20,734 nt of DNA from Clostridia bacterium (GTDB taxonomy: Bacteria > Bacillota_A > Clostridia > Christensenellales > Aristaeellaceae), in NCBI GenBank assembly GCA_017648805.1, contig JAGCIC010000208.1, forward strand, positions 1-20,734, given 5' to 3'. A program made the translations under genes and the position numbers. Every line of letters begins with the position of its first letter. Within the stretch, counting starts at the first letter, position 1. Shown here piece after piece: positions 13,670 through 20,734 of the stretch. The notes below the pieces were generated by a model, which was given only the letters and a program-made list of their open reading frames with translations, had not been told where the DNA came from and ran no database searches.

Positions 13670-14686
13670 TTACAGCCTGAACTCCTTTTTCATGGCCTCA
13701 GCCAGCAGTTCTCCCGCCAGACGGTGGCTCTGCCTTACGGGATGCAGCGGTTCCCCGGGCAGCCAGCCCTTTGTGGAAATGAAATGCACGTAACTTAGGC
13801 CGCAGTTTGTGTAAAACTCGTACAGGTCGTCCCAGTGCGCGCCGTTGAAGGGCGTAAGTATCACTATCTGCGCTCCGGGCGCGCGGGAATGGATGATGTC
13901 CACGTATTCTTTATACCGCATCAGGAACTCGTCCTTCGGGGCGGCAAAGTCGTTGGTGCCGTGGTTGATTATGACGTAGTCGGGCGCCTCCCCCGTATAC
14001 TCCACGTGCTCGAACACGTAGGGATAGGTCAGCCCCGCCCTGGGCACCGCGCCGCAGCCTTCCCGTGTCAGCCCGGTGGCGCCGTACGCCTGGGACATGC
14101 AGCGGAAATCGAGTATCCTTGCCGCCACCTGGGGATAGGTGGCCAGATTGTCGTCCTGATAGGGCCGGTTGAACTGGTCGATCTTATGGGGAGCCGCTGT
14201 GTCGTAATCCGTGTCCAGCAGCACGCCCTCGGTTATGCTGTCCCCCAGCGCCTCCATGAGCGGGCGCGTGTCGGGCGGCAGTTCCCCCGCGCCTTCGGCG
14301 TCAAAGCCCAGAAAGCACACCGCCGCGGTAAGGGGCGAGTGCCAGCGGGAAAGCATCTCCATCGCGCCTTTGTAGAACACCTTCACCACGTGGGTGCCTT
14401 CCCCGTCGGCTTCCACCGCGAGGTACCGGTCAAGGGGCACTTCCGCCCGGGCGCCTCCGTCCACCGATACCCACAGATGTGGCACGGGGCCGGTCATAAA
14501 GCGTATGTCGAACTTGAGCAGCGCCCTTTCGCCCGTGAACGCAGCCTCGAAATAACTGCCCGGGGCAGTGGCTGCGGCATAGGCGGCGGTGGGCTTGTTG
14601 AAGATATGATAATCCGTTTCGTCGCTTTCAAGCCGGCTCCAACGGCCGGTAAGACGCACGGACGGATGGTTCCAGGGGATAAACAT
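13670..14686 (-). CDS. SGNH/GDSL-family hydrolase with N-terminal beta-domain (CE2-like)
   Basis: A 338-residue two-domain esterase. Residues 1-135 look like a beta-sandwich domain (VRLTGRW, ALLKFDIRF, HLWVSVDGG), as in carbohydrate esterase family 2. Residues 145-335 are the SGNH domain. Block I is LGDSITEG with nucleophile S150, block II glycine is near 202-205 (YGATG), block III is HGTND with N245, and block V is GEPLHP with H315. The residue three before the histidine is E312, not the usual Asp. There is no signal peptide, so it should act in the cytoplasm, perhaps removing acetyl groups from imported sugars. AAGGAGG lies 11 bases before the ATG, and an extended -10 promoter sits about 60 bases upstream. 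It heads the dnaX operon. Confidence 0.88.
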   Translation of the reverse strand: MFIPWNHPSVRLTGRWSRLESDETDYHIFNKPTAAYAAATAPGSYFEAAFTGERALLKFDIRFMTGPVPHLWVSVDGGARAEVPLDRYLAVEADGEGTHVVKVFYKGAMEMLSRWHSPLTAAVCFLGFDAEGAGELPPDTRPLMEALGDSITEGVLLDTDYDTAAPHKIDQFNRPYQDDNLATYPQVAARILDFRCMSQAYGATGLTREGCGAVPRAGLTYPYVFEHVEYTGEAPDYVIINHGTNDFAAPKDEFLMRYKEYVDIIHSRAPGAQIVILTPFNGAHWDDLYEFYTNCGLSYVHFISTKGWLPGEPLHPVRQSHRLAGELLAEAMKKEFRL

Positions 14687-14745
14687 ATATGCGCGTTCCT
14701 CCTTGACGGAAGCGGTCCTGAAGACCCGATACCTTCCCTGTTTAC

Positions 14746-14754
14746 ATTATATCA
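14746..14754 (-). promoter_or_regulatory. Extended -10 promoter of the SGNH-dnaX operon
   Basis: Minus strand TGA-TATAAT (14754-14746) in the gap between the regulator gene and the SGNH gene. The -35 region is weak (TTTAAT at 16-base spacing). No terminator separates it from the regulator upstream, so readthrough is possible. Confidence 0.7.
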
Positions 14755-14785
14755 TAAACTCTTTCCGATTAAAAGGGGCAAACCG

Positions 14786-15835
14786 CTATGATTTCGGCTC
14801 CGCCAGAGACGCCGGACGCTCCACGGTCTCCGCCTTGAGCAGCGTCTTGACTGTAGGCGCGGAGGGATTTTCCATGCGCCTCAGCATTGCCCGGGCGGCG
14901 GTCTCGCCAATGCCGCGGAAATCCTGCCTTACGGAGGCGAAGCTCTCTCCCGGTATGGCCTCGTACCAGCAGTCGTCAAAGCCGATCACGCTCACGTCGC
15001 CCGGCACATCCAGTCCCGCATTTCTGAGCCTTTGTATCGTGCGCGCCGCTACCCGGTCGCTCACACAGAACAGCCCAGTGACGCCCTGCTCTTTTACCAG
15101 CCGGGTAAGCGCGTCCCCATCCTTCCAGTTTATCACCTGCGCCAAGGCGCCCGCGTCCCGCGCCCCGTCCAGAAAGCCCATGATCCTTTCCTTTTCGCTG
15201 GACAGGAAGTCCAGATTGGTGACCGCGGCCAGGCGGGTGTGCCCCCGCGCCGTCAGCGCCCGGCACGCCCCGCGCCCGCCCTCCAGATTATCTATGCCCA
15301 CGTATTCCACCGGGTGGCCGTGGGGATAGCGGTCAATCATCACGAAGGGCACTCCGCGCCTTTCCAGGTATTCGCAGCAGCGGATGTCCCCGTCCGGGTC
15401 GTAGGGATAAATAAGTATGCCCTCCGCGCCCGCGCCCAGCAGCCGGTCTATGACTTCCGCTTTAAGCGGCCCGCTGGTCACGTCCCACTCCACCAGCAGC
15501 TTGTAACCTCGGGCGGAGATCACGTCCATGACCCCGGCGACTATGCGCGTAATGGACACAGCGGCGTTGTTGTCGTGGCTGAGCAGGAAGGCGATCACCC
15601 GCTCCGCCGACCGGGGCTTTTTTTCCGGCGCCTTCACGAAACTGCCCATGCCCCTCACGCGTTTTATCACGCCGTCCTGCTTCAGTTCCGCCATCGCCCG
15701 GCGCACTGTGATCAGGCTAACGCCGTATTCCCTGGCCAGGTCGTCCTCCCCCGGCAGGGGATCGTCAGGATTCAGGGCTCCGGACTGTATCTGTTTTAGT
15801 ATCGTCTGGTGGATTATCTCATACTTGGGCGTCAT
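14786..15835 (-). CDS. GntR-type DNA-binding / LacI-type sensor transcriptional regulator
   Basis: A 349-residue chimeric regulator laid out like AraR of Bacillus. Residues 4-67 are a GntR winged helix-turn-helix (KYEIIHQTILKQIQSG, PLPGEDDLAREYGVSLITVR, GVIKRVRGMGSFV). Residues about 80-340 are a LacI/GalR periplasmic-binding-like sugar sensor with ILIYPYDPDGD, FVMIDRYP, YVGIDNLEGG and VSVIGFDDCWYE. It probably represses the divergent importer genes and itself, and lets go when a sugar binds. AGGAGATGAAAGC precedes the ATG. The shared 213-base gap holds promoters facing both ways and A/T-rich palindromes. The inducer is unknown. Confidence 0.92.
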   Translation of the reverse strand: MTPKYEIIHQTILKQIQSGALNPDDPLPGEDDLAREYGVSLITVRRAMAELKQDGVIKRVRGMGSFVKAPEKKPRSAERVIAFLLSHDNNAAVSITRIVAGVMDVISARGYKLLVEWDVTSGPLKAEVIDRLLGAGAEGILIYPYDPDGDIRCCEYLERRGVPFVMIDRYPHGHPVEYVGIDNLEGGRGACRALTARGHTRLAAVTNLDFLSSEKERIMGFLDGARDAGALAQVINWKDGDALTRLVKEQGVTGLFCVSDRVAARTIQRLRNAGLDVPGDVSVIGFDDCWYEAIPGESFASVRQDFRGIGETAARAMLRRMENPSAPTVKTLLKAETVERPASLAEPKS

Positions 15836-15855
15836 GCTTTCATCTCCTTTCCGCC

Positions 15856-15884
15856 AGTATACTACATATACCTTCCGGGCGCAA
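15856..15884 (-). promoter_or_regulatory. Probable promoter of the regulator gene
   Basis: Minus strand TTGCGC (15884-15879), 17-base spacer, TATACT (15861-15856), 20 bases upstream of the start codon. Confidence 0.6.
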
Positions 15885-15889
15885 TATAT

Positions 15890-15911
15890 ACTTTATATAA
15901 AGTTTTATATA
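15890..15911. promoter_or_regulatory. Overlapping palindromes, candidate operator
   Basis: ACTTTATATAAAGT (15890-15903) is a perfect 14-base palindrome. It overlaps a perfect inverted repeat TATATAAA-GT-TTTATATA (15894-15911). The block lies just upstream of the regulator's -35 and about 50 bases upstream of the importer promoter, a fitting place for the GntR-type repressor. A/T-rich sequence makes chance palindromes more likely. Confidence 0.5.
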
Positions 15912-15962
15912 TGTTATTAGCGTTTTCGTAACATTTTTTCGGTCCGCAACATATATTTATGC

Positions 15963-15991
15963 TTGATTCGCACTTCCCTGCAGTATAGAAT
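15963..15991 (+). promoter_or_regulatory. Probable promoter of the sugar importer operon
   Basis: TTGATT (15963-15968), 17-base spacer, TAGAAT (15986-15991), leaving a leader of about 50 bases before the binding-protein gene. Confidence 0.6.
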
Positions 15992-16048
15992 ATAACTTGA
16001 GGAAGGGGCGGCAAGATCCGCTCCACAAACAATACAGGAGGTAATCCC

Positions 16049-17626
16049 ATGAAAAAGCTTCTTAGCCTGGCCCTGTGCCTGATGCTCGCGCTGACCCGCG
16101 TGGCCATCGCGGACGCAAGCATAGTGACCGCCTCCGGCTTCCCGGTAGTGACCGAGCCCATCAAGCTCACTATCATGGCCAGCCAGTACGCCGTGCAGCC
16201 CGACTTCAGCGAGATGTACATCATCCCCCGTTACGACGAGATGACCGGCATCACCGTGGAATGGCAGTGCGTATCCAGCAAGGTGCGCTCCGAGAAAGTC
16301 TCCAACGCCATTTCCTCCGACGACCTGCCCGACATTTTCTTCAAGTGCAACATCTCCGCCGCCAACCTGCAGAAATACGGCAAGGCCGGCAGCATCATCG
16401 ACCTGGCTCCCTATCTTGAGGAGTACGCCCCCAACTTCCTGGCCTATGCCCAGCAGAATCCGGACGTGCTGGCTGCCGTCTCTACCCCCGACGGACAGAT
16501 CTACTCCCTGCCCATGGTAGCCGACGCTCCCGCCACCCGCATGGCCAAGAAACTCTACTACAACACCGAGTGGATGGAGAAGCTGGGTCTCAGCGAGCCC
16601 GAGACTCTGGACGACCTGTATGACCTGCTCTACGCCATGCGCTACGGCGATCCCAACGGCAACGGCGAAGTGGACGAAGTTCCCATGAGCGAGACCACCT
16701 CCACCCTGTTCCAGATCTTCGGCGGTCTGTTCGGCGCCCAGAACAGAGGCACCCACTCCACCGAGTACGACATCGACCCCGAGACCGGCAAGGTCCGCCA
16801 CATCAAGACCAGCGACGCGTTCCGCGAGTGCCTTGAGTTCATGAACAAGTGCTACAAAGACGGCCTTATCGACCAGGAGTGCATCACCGCCAACGACGAG
16901 CACATCAAGGGCCTGGCCGCCCAGGACCGCCTCGGCATCTACTTCGCCACCAACCTGGCCCTGCTGGCCGCCGATGACGCCGCGAAGTTCGTGCCCGCTA
17001 CCCGCTGGGTCGACGGCACCATCTGGACCGTCATGCGTTCCCACCTGCACTCCGTAGGCGCCTTCGTGGTGACCAAGAAGTGCGAGAACATCGAAGCGGC
17101 CCTCAGGTGGGTAGACTACTTCTACACTCCCGAAGGAGTCATCTTCTATCACTTCGGCGACAAGGACATCACCTACGTCGAGAACGAGGACGGCAGCCTG
17201 TCCTATGCGGCCAAGTACCTGGATCAGATCACCGGCGACGTGAGCTACGACGAAGTGGCGTCTCAGGTCAGCCCCTGCATGGGCGGCAACAACCCCTCCA
17301 TCATGGCTTACCCCGGCTACTCCGGCATGGAAGTCACTCCCATCCCCATGGCCAGCGCGGCCGCGCTGCTGCCCTACACCTCCGACATCATCTGGCCTAT
17401 CTTCACCTACACCGATGAAGAGCTGGCAGTGGTCAACAAGGAAGGCAGCGACCTGAACAGCTACACCAAGCAGGTCTGCACCGAGTTCCTCACCGGCGAG
17501 CGTGAACTCACCGACGAAGAGTGGAATGCCTACAAGGCTCAGTGCGAGGAGATCGGTCTGAGCACTATGCTCGAGACCATGGAAAGCGTCATCGACCGCG
17601 TAGAGGCCGTTATAGGCGCCAGGTAA
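16049..17626 (+). CDS. ABC transporter extracellular solute-binding protein (LipO/YtcQ-like)
   Basis: A 525-residue family 1 solute-binding protein for a carbohydrate importer of the lipO/lplBC kind. Residues 1-23 are a signal peptide (MKKLLSLALCLMLALTRVAI), probably cut after an Ala in AIADA. There is no lipobox: the only early cysteine (C10) is preceded by Leu and lies within the hydrophobic core. An arginine interrupts the core at residue 17. The mature part has LPDIFFK, GQIYSLPMVAD, LYYNTEWMEKLGL and an Asp/Asn-rich segment YGDPNGNGEVDEVPM typical of this family and often calcium-binding. AGGAGG lies eight bases before the ATG. Isoleucine codons are 29 ATC, 2 ATT and 2 ATA, very different from the adjoining permease gene. 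A hairpin follows the stop. Substrate unknown; an oligosaccharide is likely. Confidence 0.92.
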   Translation: MKKLLSLALCLMLALTRVAIADASIVTASGFPVVTEPIKLTIMASQYAVQPDFSEMYIIPRYDEMTGITVEWQCVSSKVRSEKVSNAISSDDLPDIFFKCNISAANLQKYGKAGSIIDLAPYLEEYAPNFLAYAQQNPDVLAAVSTPDGQIYSLPMVADAPATRMAKKLYYNTEWMEKLGLSEPETLDDLYDLLYAMRYGDPNGNGEVDEVPMSETTSTLFQIFGGLFGAQNRGTHSTEYDIDPETGKVRHIKTSDAFRECLEFMNKCYKDGLIDQECITANDEHIKGLAAQDRLGIYFATNLALLAADDAAKFVPATRWVDGTIWTVMRSHLHSVGAFVVTKKCENIEAALRWVDYFYTPEGVIFYHFGDKDITYVENEDGSLSYAAKYLDQITGDVSYDEVASQVSPCMGGNNPSIMAYPGYSGMEVTPIPMASAAALLPYTSDIIWPIFTYTDEELAVVNKEGSDLNSYTKQVCTEFLTGERELTDEEWNAYKAQCEEIGLSTMLETMESVIDRVEAVIGAR

Positions 17627-17638
17627 TATCCCTTATGC

Positions 17639-17671
17639 GGCGCGGCGAAGCGTTTTCGCCGCGCCCTTCTT
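17639..17671 (+). terminator. Intercistronic hairpin after the binding-protein gene
   Basis: GGCGCGGCGAA-GCGTT-TTCGCCGCGCC, an 11-bp perfect stem, followed by CTTCTT. It probably acts as a partial terminator or 3' stabiliser, so the binding protein is made in excess over the permeases. Confidence 0.7.
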
Positions 17672-17688
17672 AACTATCTCATACCGGA

Positions 17689-18630
17689 ATGAGCAAGAGC
17701 CGGAAAGGCGGTGGAAGCGTGCAGAAAAGACTAATCACCCGCTCGGTAAGGAAGTATTGGGACCTGTACCTGATACTTCTGCCAACGGTGGTCTACTTCG
17801 TAATATTCAAGTACCTGCCCATGGTGGGCCTCACCATGGCATTCAACGACTATATGCCGAACCTCGGCTATTTCGCCAGCCCGTACGTGGGTCTGGGCTT
17901 CTTCTACCGCTTTTTCAGCTCCTACTTTTCCCTGACCATCATATTCAACACCCTTATCCTTTCGGCGCTGAATCTGCTGTTCACATTCCCCCTGCCCATT
18001 GTACTTGCGCTGCTGCTCAACGAGATGCGCACCAAGGGCTACAAAAAGCTGATCCAGACGGTCACTTACGCCCCCCACTTTTTGAGCACCGTGGTCGTAG
18101 TCGGCATGATAACCGCCTTCTGTTCTCCAAGCTCCGGCGTTGTGAACGACATAATCAAATTCTTCGGCGGCGAGCCCATATACTTTATGGCGAAGCGGGA
18201 ATGGTTCCGCCCCTTGTACGTGATCTCCGAGGTATGGTCCACCATGGGCTGGAACAGCATCATCTTCCTGTCCGCCCTGACGGGCATAGACCAGCAGATG
18301 TACGAAGCCGCCAAGATAGACGGCGCCAGCCGCCTGCAGACGCTTAACCGCATCACCTTCCCCTCCATACTGCCCACCGTGTCCATAATGCTGATAATCA
18401 ACTGCGGCCACGTGATGAGCCTGGGCTTCGAAAAGGTGTACCTGATGCAGACGGACCTGAACCTGGACGTGTCCCGCGTTATATCCACATACGTATACGA
18501 GCAGGGCATACTTAAGACCGAGACCTCCTATTCCACCGCGATAGGACTTATGAACTCGGTGGTCAACTTCATACTGGTGGTAACGGTGAACGCCATATCC
18601 CGCAAGGTCGGGGAGGTGAGCTTATGGTAA
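17689..18630 (+). CDS. Carbohydrate ABC transporter permease, LplB-like
   Basis: A 313-residue inner-membrane permease with about six hydrophobic segments (LYLILLPTVVYFVIF, LLFTFPLPIVLALLL, LSTVVVVGMITAF, SVVNFILVVTVNAI among them). The cytoplasmic EAA loop that docks the ATPase is YEAAKIDGASRLQTLNRITF. The sequence style is that of LplB/YtcP-type first permeases. The start is uncertain: the ATG at 17689 has no good ribosome binding site, while a GTG at 17719 follows GGCGGTGG and would give 303 residues. Its isoleucine codons are 16 ATA, 10 ATC and 1 ATT. It shares seven bases with the next gene. Confidence 0.93.
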   Translation: MSKSRKGGGSVQKRLITRSVRKYWDLYLILLPTVVYFVIFKYLPMVGLTMAFNDYMPNLGYFASPYVGLGFFYRFFSSYFSLTIIFNTLILSALNLLFTFPLPIVLALLLNEMRTKGYKKLIQTVTYAPHFLSTVVVVGMITAFCSPSSGVVNDIIKFFGGEPIYFMAKREWFRPLYVISEVWSTMGWNSIIFLSALTGIDQQMYEAAKIDGASRLQTLNRITFPSILPTVSIMLIINCGHVMSLGFEKVYLMQTDLNLDVSRVISTYVYEQGILKTETSYSTAIGLMNSVVNFILVVTVNAISRKVGEVSLW

Positions 18631-19541
18631 AGGACGAAAGACTTTCCCGGTCCCATGGCATCCGGGACTCCCGGGGCGACCGTGTATTCGCCGCGGCGGT
18701 GTACGTATTGGTTACGCTGATACTTATCCTGGTGTCCTATCCCCTCATCTACGTGGTGTCCGCCTCCTTTTCCAACCCCCTGGACATAATCACGGGCAAG
18801 CTCATACTCTTCCCGCGGGAACTGTCCGTACGGGCGTACCAGGCGGTGTTCCGCAGCAAGGATCTGCTTACGGGCTATAAGAACACCATCATTTACGCCG
18901 TGGCCGGCACCGCAATAAACATAATCCTCACCACCACCGGCGCCTACGCCCTGAGCCGCAAGGATATGTGGGGCCGCACCGCCGTGACGTTTATGATCTC
19001 CTTCACCATGTTCTTCGGCGGCGGCATGATCCCCACCTACATAGTGATAAAGAACCTGGGGCTGCTCAACTCCTTCTGGGTAATGGTGCTGCCCGGCGCC
19101 ATCAGCGCCACCAACCTGCTGATCATGCGCAACTACTTCGCCAATTCCGTGCCCCAGGAGATAATCGAAGCCGCGTACATGGACGGCTGCTCCAACGTGG
19201 GCACGCTTATCAGGGTGGTGCTGCCCACCTCCATGAGCATAGTGGCGGTCATGGTCATATTCTACCTGGTGGGCCACTGGAACAGCTACTTTTCCGCCCT
19301 GCTTTACTTGAGCACCCGTTCCAAGTACACCCTGCAGGTGTTCTTAAGAGAGATACTGATAAAGAACGACTACGGTGACATGGGCACAGGCGGCGAGGCT
19401 TCCTCCGTGGAGATGACGCTTCTGTACGAGTCGCTCAAGTTCGCCGTCATAGTGGTCTCCACCCTGCCCATGATGCTGTTCTACCCCTTCATGCAGAGAT
19501 ATTTCGTCAAAGGCGTCATGATGGGGTCCATTAAAGGTTAA
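18624..19541 (+). CDS. Carbohydrate ABC transporter permease, LplC-like
   Basis: The 305-residue second permease, pairing with the preceding one as a heterodimer. It has six hydrophobic segments starting at VFAAAVYVLVTLILILVSYP. The motif FFGGGMIPTYIVIKNLGLLN is characteristic of the LplC/YtcP subfamily, and the EAA loop is EIIEAAYMDGCSNVGTLIRV. The ATG overlaps the end of the first permease (ATGGTAA), with GGAGG seven bases upstream, so the two are co-translated. No nucleotide-binding subunit follows; as in many Gram-positive sugar importers a shared MsiK/MsmK-type ATPase elsewhere would serve it. Confidence 0.94.
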   Translation: MVKDERLSRSHGIRDSRGDRVFAAAVYVLVTLILILVSYPLIYVVSASFSNPLDIITGKLILFPRELSVRAYQAVFRSKDLLTGYKNTIIYAVAGTAINIILTTTGAYALSRKDMWGRTAVTFMISFTMFFGGGMIPTYIVIKNLGLLNSFWVMVLPGAISATNLLIMRNYFANSVPQEIIEAAYMDGCSNVGTLIRVVLPTSMSIVAVMVIFYLVGHWNSYFSALLYLSTRSKYTLQVFLREILIKNDYGDMGTGGEASSVEMTLLYESLKFAVIVVSTLPMMLFYPFMQRYFVKGVMMGSIKG

Positions 19542-19588
19542 AGACCAATCCAAACGCGCGGCGCACAGTCGGCGCTCAGGAGGCAAAA

Positions 19589-20497
19589 ATGTCCACCTTT
19601 TATCAACTCGAAACCGATTTTCGCTACGTGAACTGCGGCATGTGCTGGGTCCTGCTTTTGGACGACGGCACTCTTGTGGTGGAGGACGGCGGCTTCTTCG
19701 CCCCCGGTCAGGCGGAGGCGCTGCACGACTTCTTCGCGTCCGTGTGCCCCGGCGGCATACGCATCCGCGCCTGGCTGTTCTCCCACGCACACCAGGACCA
19801 CATCGGCGCCTTCATAAACTACGTGCGCATGTATCCGGACACGGAGATAGACGAAGTGCGCTACTCCTTCCAGCCCTGCGACTTCACGGGCGTGGACGAG
19901 TTCTGGCAGGACAGCGACCCCGCCACTTTCCGGGAATTCTACACGGTGCTCAGGGAACTGCCCCCGTCCACACGGATACTGAGCCTGGAAACGGGCGATG
20001 TCTTAAAGTACGGCGAAGCCGAGATCGAAGTTTTGTATACCTACAAAGATGCGAAGGAGCCTATCACCAACTTTAACGACAACTCCGCCGTGCTGATGCT
20101 GAAAGTCAAGGGCACCCGCTTCTTCCTGCCCGGAGATGCCGCAAAGGTGGCCGCCCTGTCGCTTCTGGAAAAGCCGGAGAAACTGGTCTGCGACTTCACC
20201 CAGGTCGCCCACCACGGTTTCAACGGCCTGCCTTCGGAAGTCTACGCCGCGAACAAGGCCGCCTATTCCGTCTGGCCCATGCCTCACTACGAGTGGGACC
20301 GCAATCTGCCGCGTCCCGCCAACACTTTCGTTGCCGGAAACACCAAAGTCATCACCTGCGCGGACGGCACGCTTGAGATCCCCCTGCCTTTTGCGGGCGA
20401 ATACAGGGTTCTGCCTCGGATGTTCCCCGAAGCGGATGAAAACAACCCCCTTTACATCACCGCCAAGATCACAAATCCGGTGCTCAAGTTCAGTTAA
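19589..20497 (+). CDS. Metallo-beta-lactamase-fold hydrolase (ComEC-type MBL domain)
   Basis: A 302-residue soluble MBL-fold enzyme. The metal motif is SHAHQDHIGA with H66, H68, D70 and H71. NFNDNSAVL (161-169), FFLPGDA with D183, and VAHHGFNG with H208/H209 give the further ligands and match the MBL domain of ComEC-type proteins. There is no signal peptide, so it is cytoplasmic. CAGGAGG precedes the ATG, 47 bases after the second permease, and no terminator or clear promoter lies between, so it belongs to the importer operon. A role in opening or hydrolysing an imported compound (lactone or phosphodiester) is conceivable but not shown by the sequence. The operon ends at the terminator at 20506-20541. 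Confidence 0.88.
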   Translation: MSTFYQLETDFRYVNCGMCWVLLLDDGTLVVEDGGFFAPGQAEALHDFFASVCPGGIRIRAWLFSHAHQDHIGAFINYVRMYPDTEIDEVRYSFQPCDFTGVDEFWQDSDPATFREFYTVLRELPPSTRILSLETGDVLKYGEAEIEVLYTYKDAKEPITNFNDNSAVLMLKVKGTRFFLPGDAAKVAALSLLEKPEKLVCDFTQVAHHGFNGLPSEVYAANKAAYSVWPMPHYEWDRNLPRPANTFVAGNTKVITCADGTLEIPLPFAGEYRVLPRMFPEADENNPLYITAKITNPVLKFS

Positions 20498-20505
20498 CGG
20501 CATGC

Positions 20506-20541
20506 AAAAGAGACGGTGCATTCAGCGCCGCCTCTTTTTTT
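20506..20541 (+). terminator. Intrinsic terminator of the importer operon
   Basis: GAGACGGTGC-ATTCA-GCGCCGCCTC forms a ten-position stem with one mismatch and one wobble, flanked by AAAA and followed by a seven-T run. Confidence 0.85.
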
Positions 20542-20570
20542 ACCCACGATCAACGAAAAGCGGACTCTGC

Positions 20571-20656
20571 TTGCCCTTTTTGACCGTCCGCCTATTCTAT
20601 AATCTATGATCTTCGGAGGAAGGATCGTGAGCCTGCTCAAGCGCGGGCTCCTTTTT
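20571..20656 (+). other. Possible short transcript: weak promoter followed at once by a terminator
   Basis: TTGCCC (20571-20576), 17-base spacer and TATTCT (20594-20599), or the nearby TATAAT (20598-20603) without a -35, could start transcription near 20606. A purine-rich CGGAGGAAGGA follows. Then comes an 8-bp stem GAGCCTGC-TCAAGC-GCGGGCTC (20629-20650) with CTTTTT after it. This would give an RNA of about 50 nt, or an attenuated leader. A 31-codon GTG frame (20627-20722) starts seven bases after GGAGG but is crossed by the hairpin. No known RNA family is recognised. Confidence 0.35.
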
Positions 20657-20679
20657 GATGCCCGCCGCGGCCAAGGCAC

Positions 20680-20704
20680 ACAAAAGGCGCCCCGAAGGGC
20701 GCCT
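20680..20704 (-). terminator. Minus-strand terminator for a gene beyond the right edge
   Basis: Minus strand AGGCGCCC-TTCG-GGGCGCCT, a perfect 8-bp stem with a UUCG loop, followed by TTTG. It implies a minus-strand gene entering from the right. Confidence 0.7.
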
Positions 20705-20734
20705 GTAAATGCTGCGGGTTAAAAGCGGATCACA

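Noticed and set aside
15917..17152. 411-codon minus-strand frame opposite the solute-binding protein
   Set aside because: Val/Gly/His-repetitive product, artefact of the strong codon bias of the binding-protein gene.
20627..20722. 31-codon GTG frame after GGAGG at the right edge
   Set aside because: A terminator-like hairpin and a second hairpin fall inside it and the peptide resembles nothing; kept only as part of the possible short transcript.
1..20734. CRISPR arrays, tRNA genes, insertion sequences, prophage genes
   Set aside because: Looked for regular repeats, cloverleaf ends, transposase motifs and phage structural genes on both strands and saw none.

Overview
The window reads as a GC-rich chromosomal stretch of an anaerobic member of the Bacillota, probably class Clostridia. 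Supporting signs are strong AGGAGG-type ribosome binding sites, near-consensus sigma-A promoters, an HflX with the long N-terminal extension I associate with clostridia, a GntR/LacI-type chimeric regulator, a lipO/lplB/lplC-like sugar importer without its own ATPase, and a short SRP RNA. A lineage near Christensenellales is a guess from style only. No phage genes, insertion sequences, CRISPR arrays or tRNA genes are visible.

Layout. (1) 1-705, minus: a zinc/cadmium-type ArsR repressor overlapping the start of a P1B metal-exporting ATPase that runs off the left edge, with a perfect TTGACA-N17-TATAAT promoter and a palindromic operator. (2) 790-1884, plus: a membrane-anchored M28 peptidase and a short open frame that may be a gene remnant, then a terminator. 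(3) 1952-7307, minus: SRP RNA (ffs), then glgP, hflX and a DUF2974 alpha/beta hydrolase with overlapping stops and starts. (4) 7361-8670, minus: cutC and a tandem YegP/DUF1508 protein. (5) 8721-9222, plus: a MutT-like NUDIX hydrolase. (6) 9383-14754, minus: an apparent five-gene operon of SGNH esterase, dnaX, an NfnA-like flavoprotein, a HAD phosphatase and a COG3910-like ATPase. (7) 14786-20541: a GntR/LacI-type regulator divergent from a sugar importer (binding protein, two permeases) and a metallo-beta-lactamase-fold hydrolase. (8) 20542-20734: a short region with a promoter-like site and two terminator hairpins facing opposite ways.

The parts are mostly housekeeping (DnaX, SRP RNA, HflX, GlgP, NUDIX) with two accessory modules: metal efflux at the left edge and regulated carbohydrate uptake at the right. 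The binding-protein gene shows strong codon optimisation and a downstream hairpin, so it is probably made in large excess over its permeases.

The least ordinary items are the HflX with a complete JAMM metal-site motif, the unpartnered NfnA-like protein and HAD/ATPase pair behind dnaX, the sugar-binding protein with no lipobox cysteine, and the importer-linked MBL hydrolase. I see no convincing entirely new multi-gene system.
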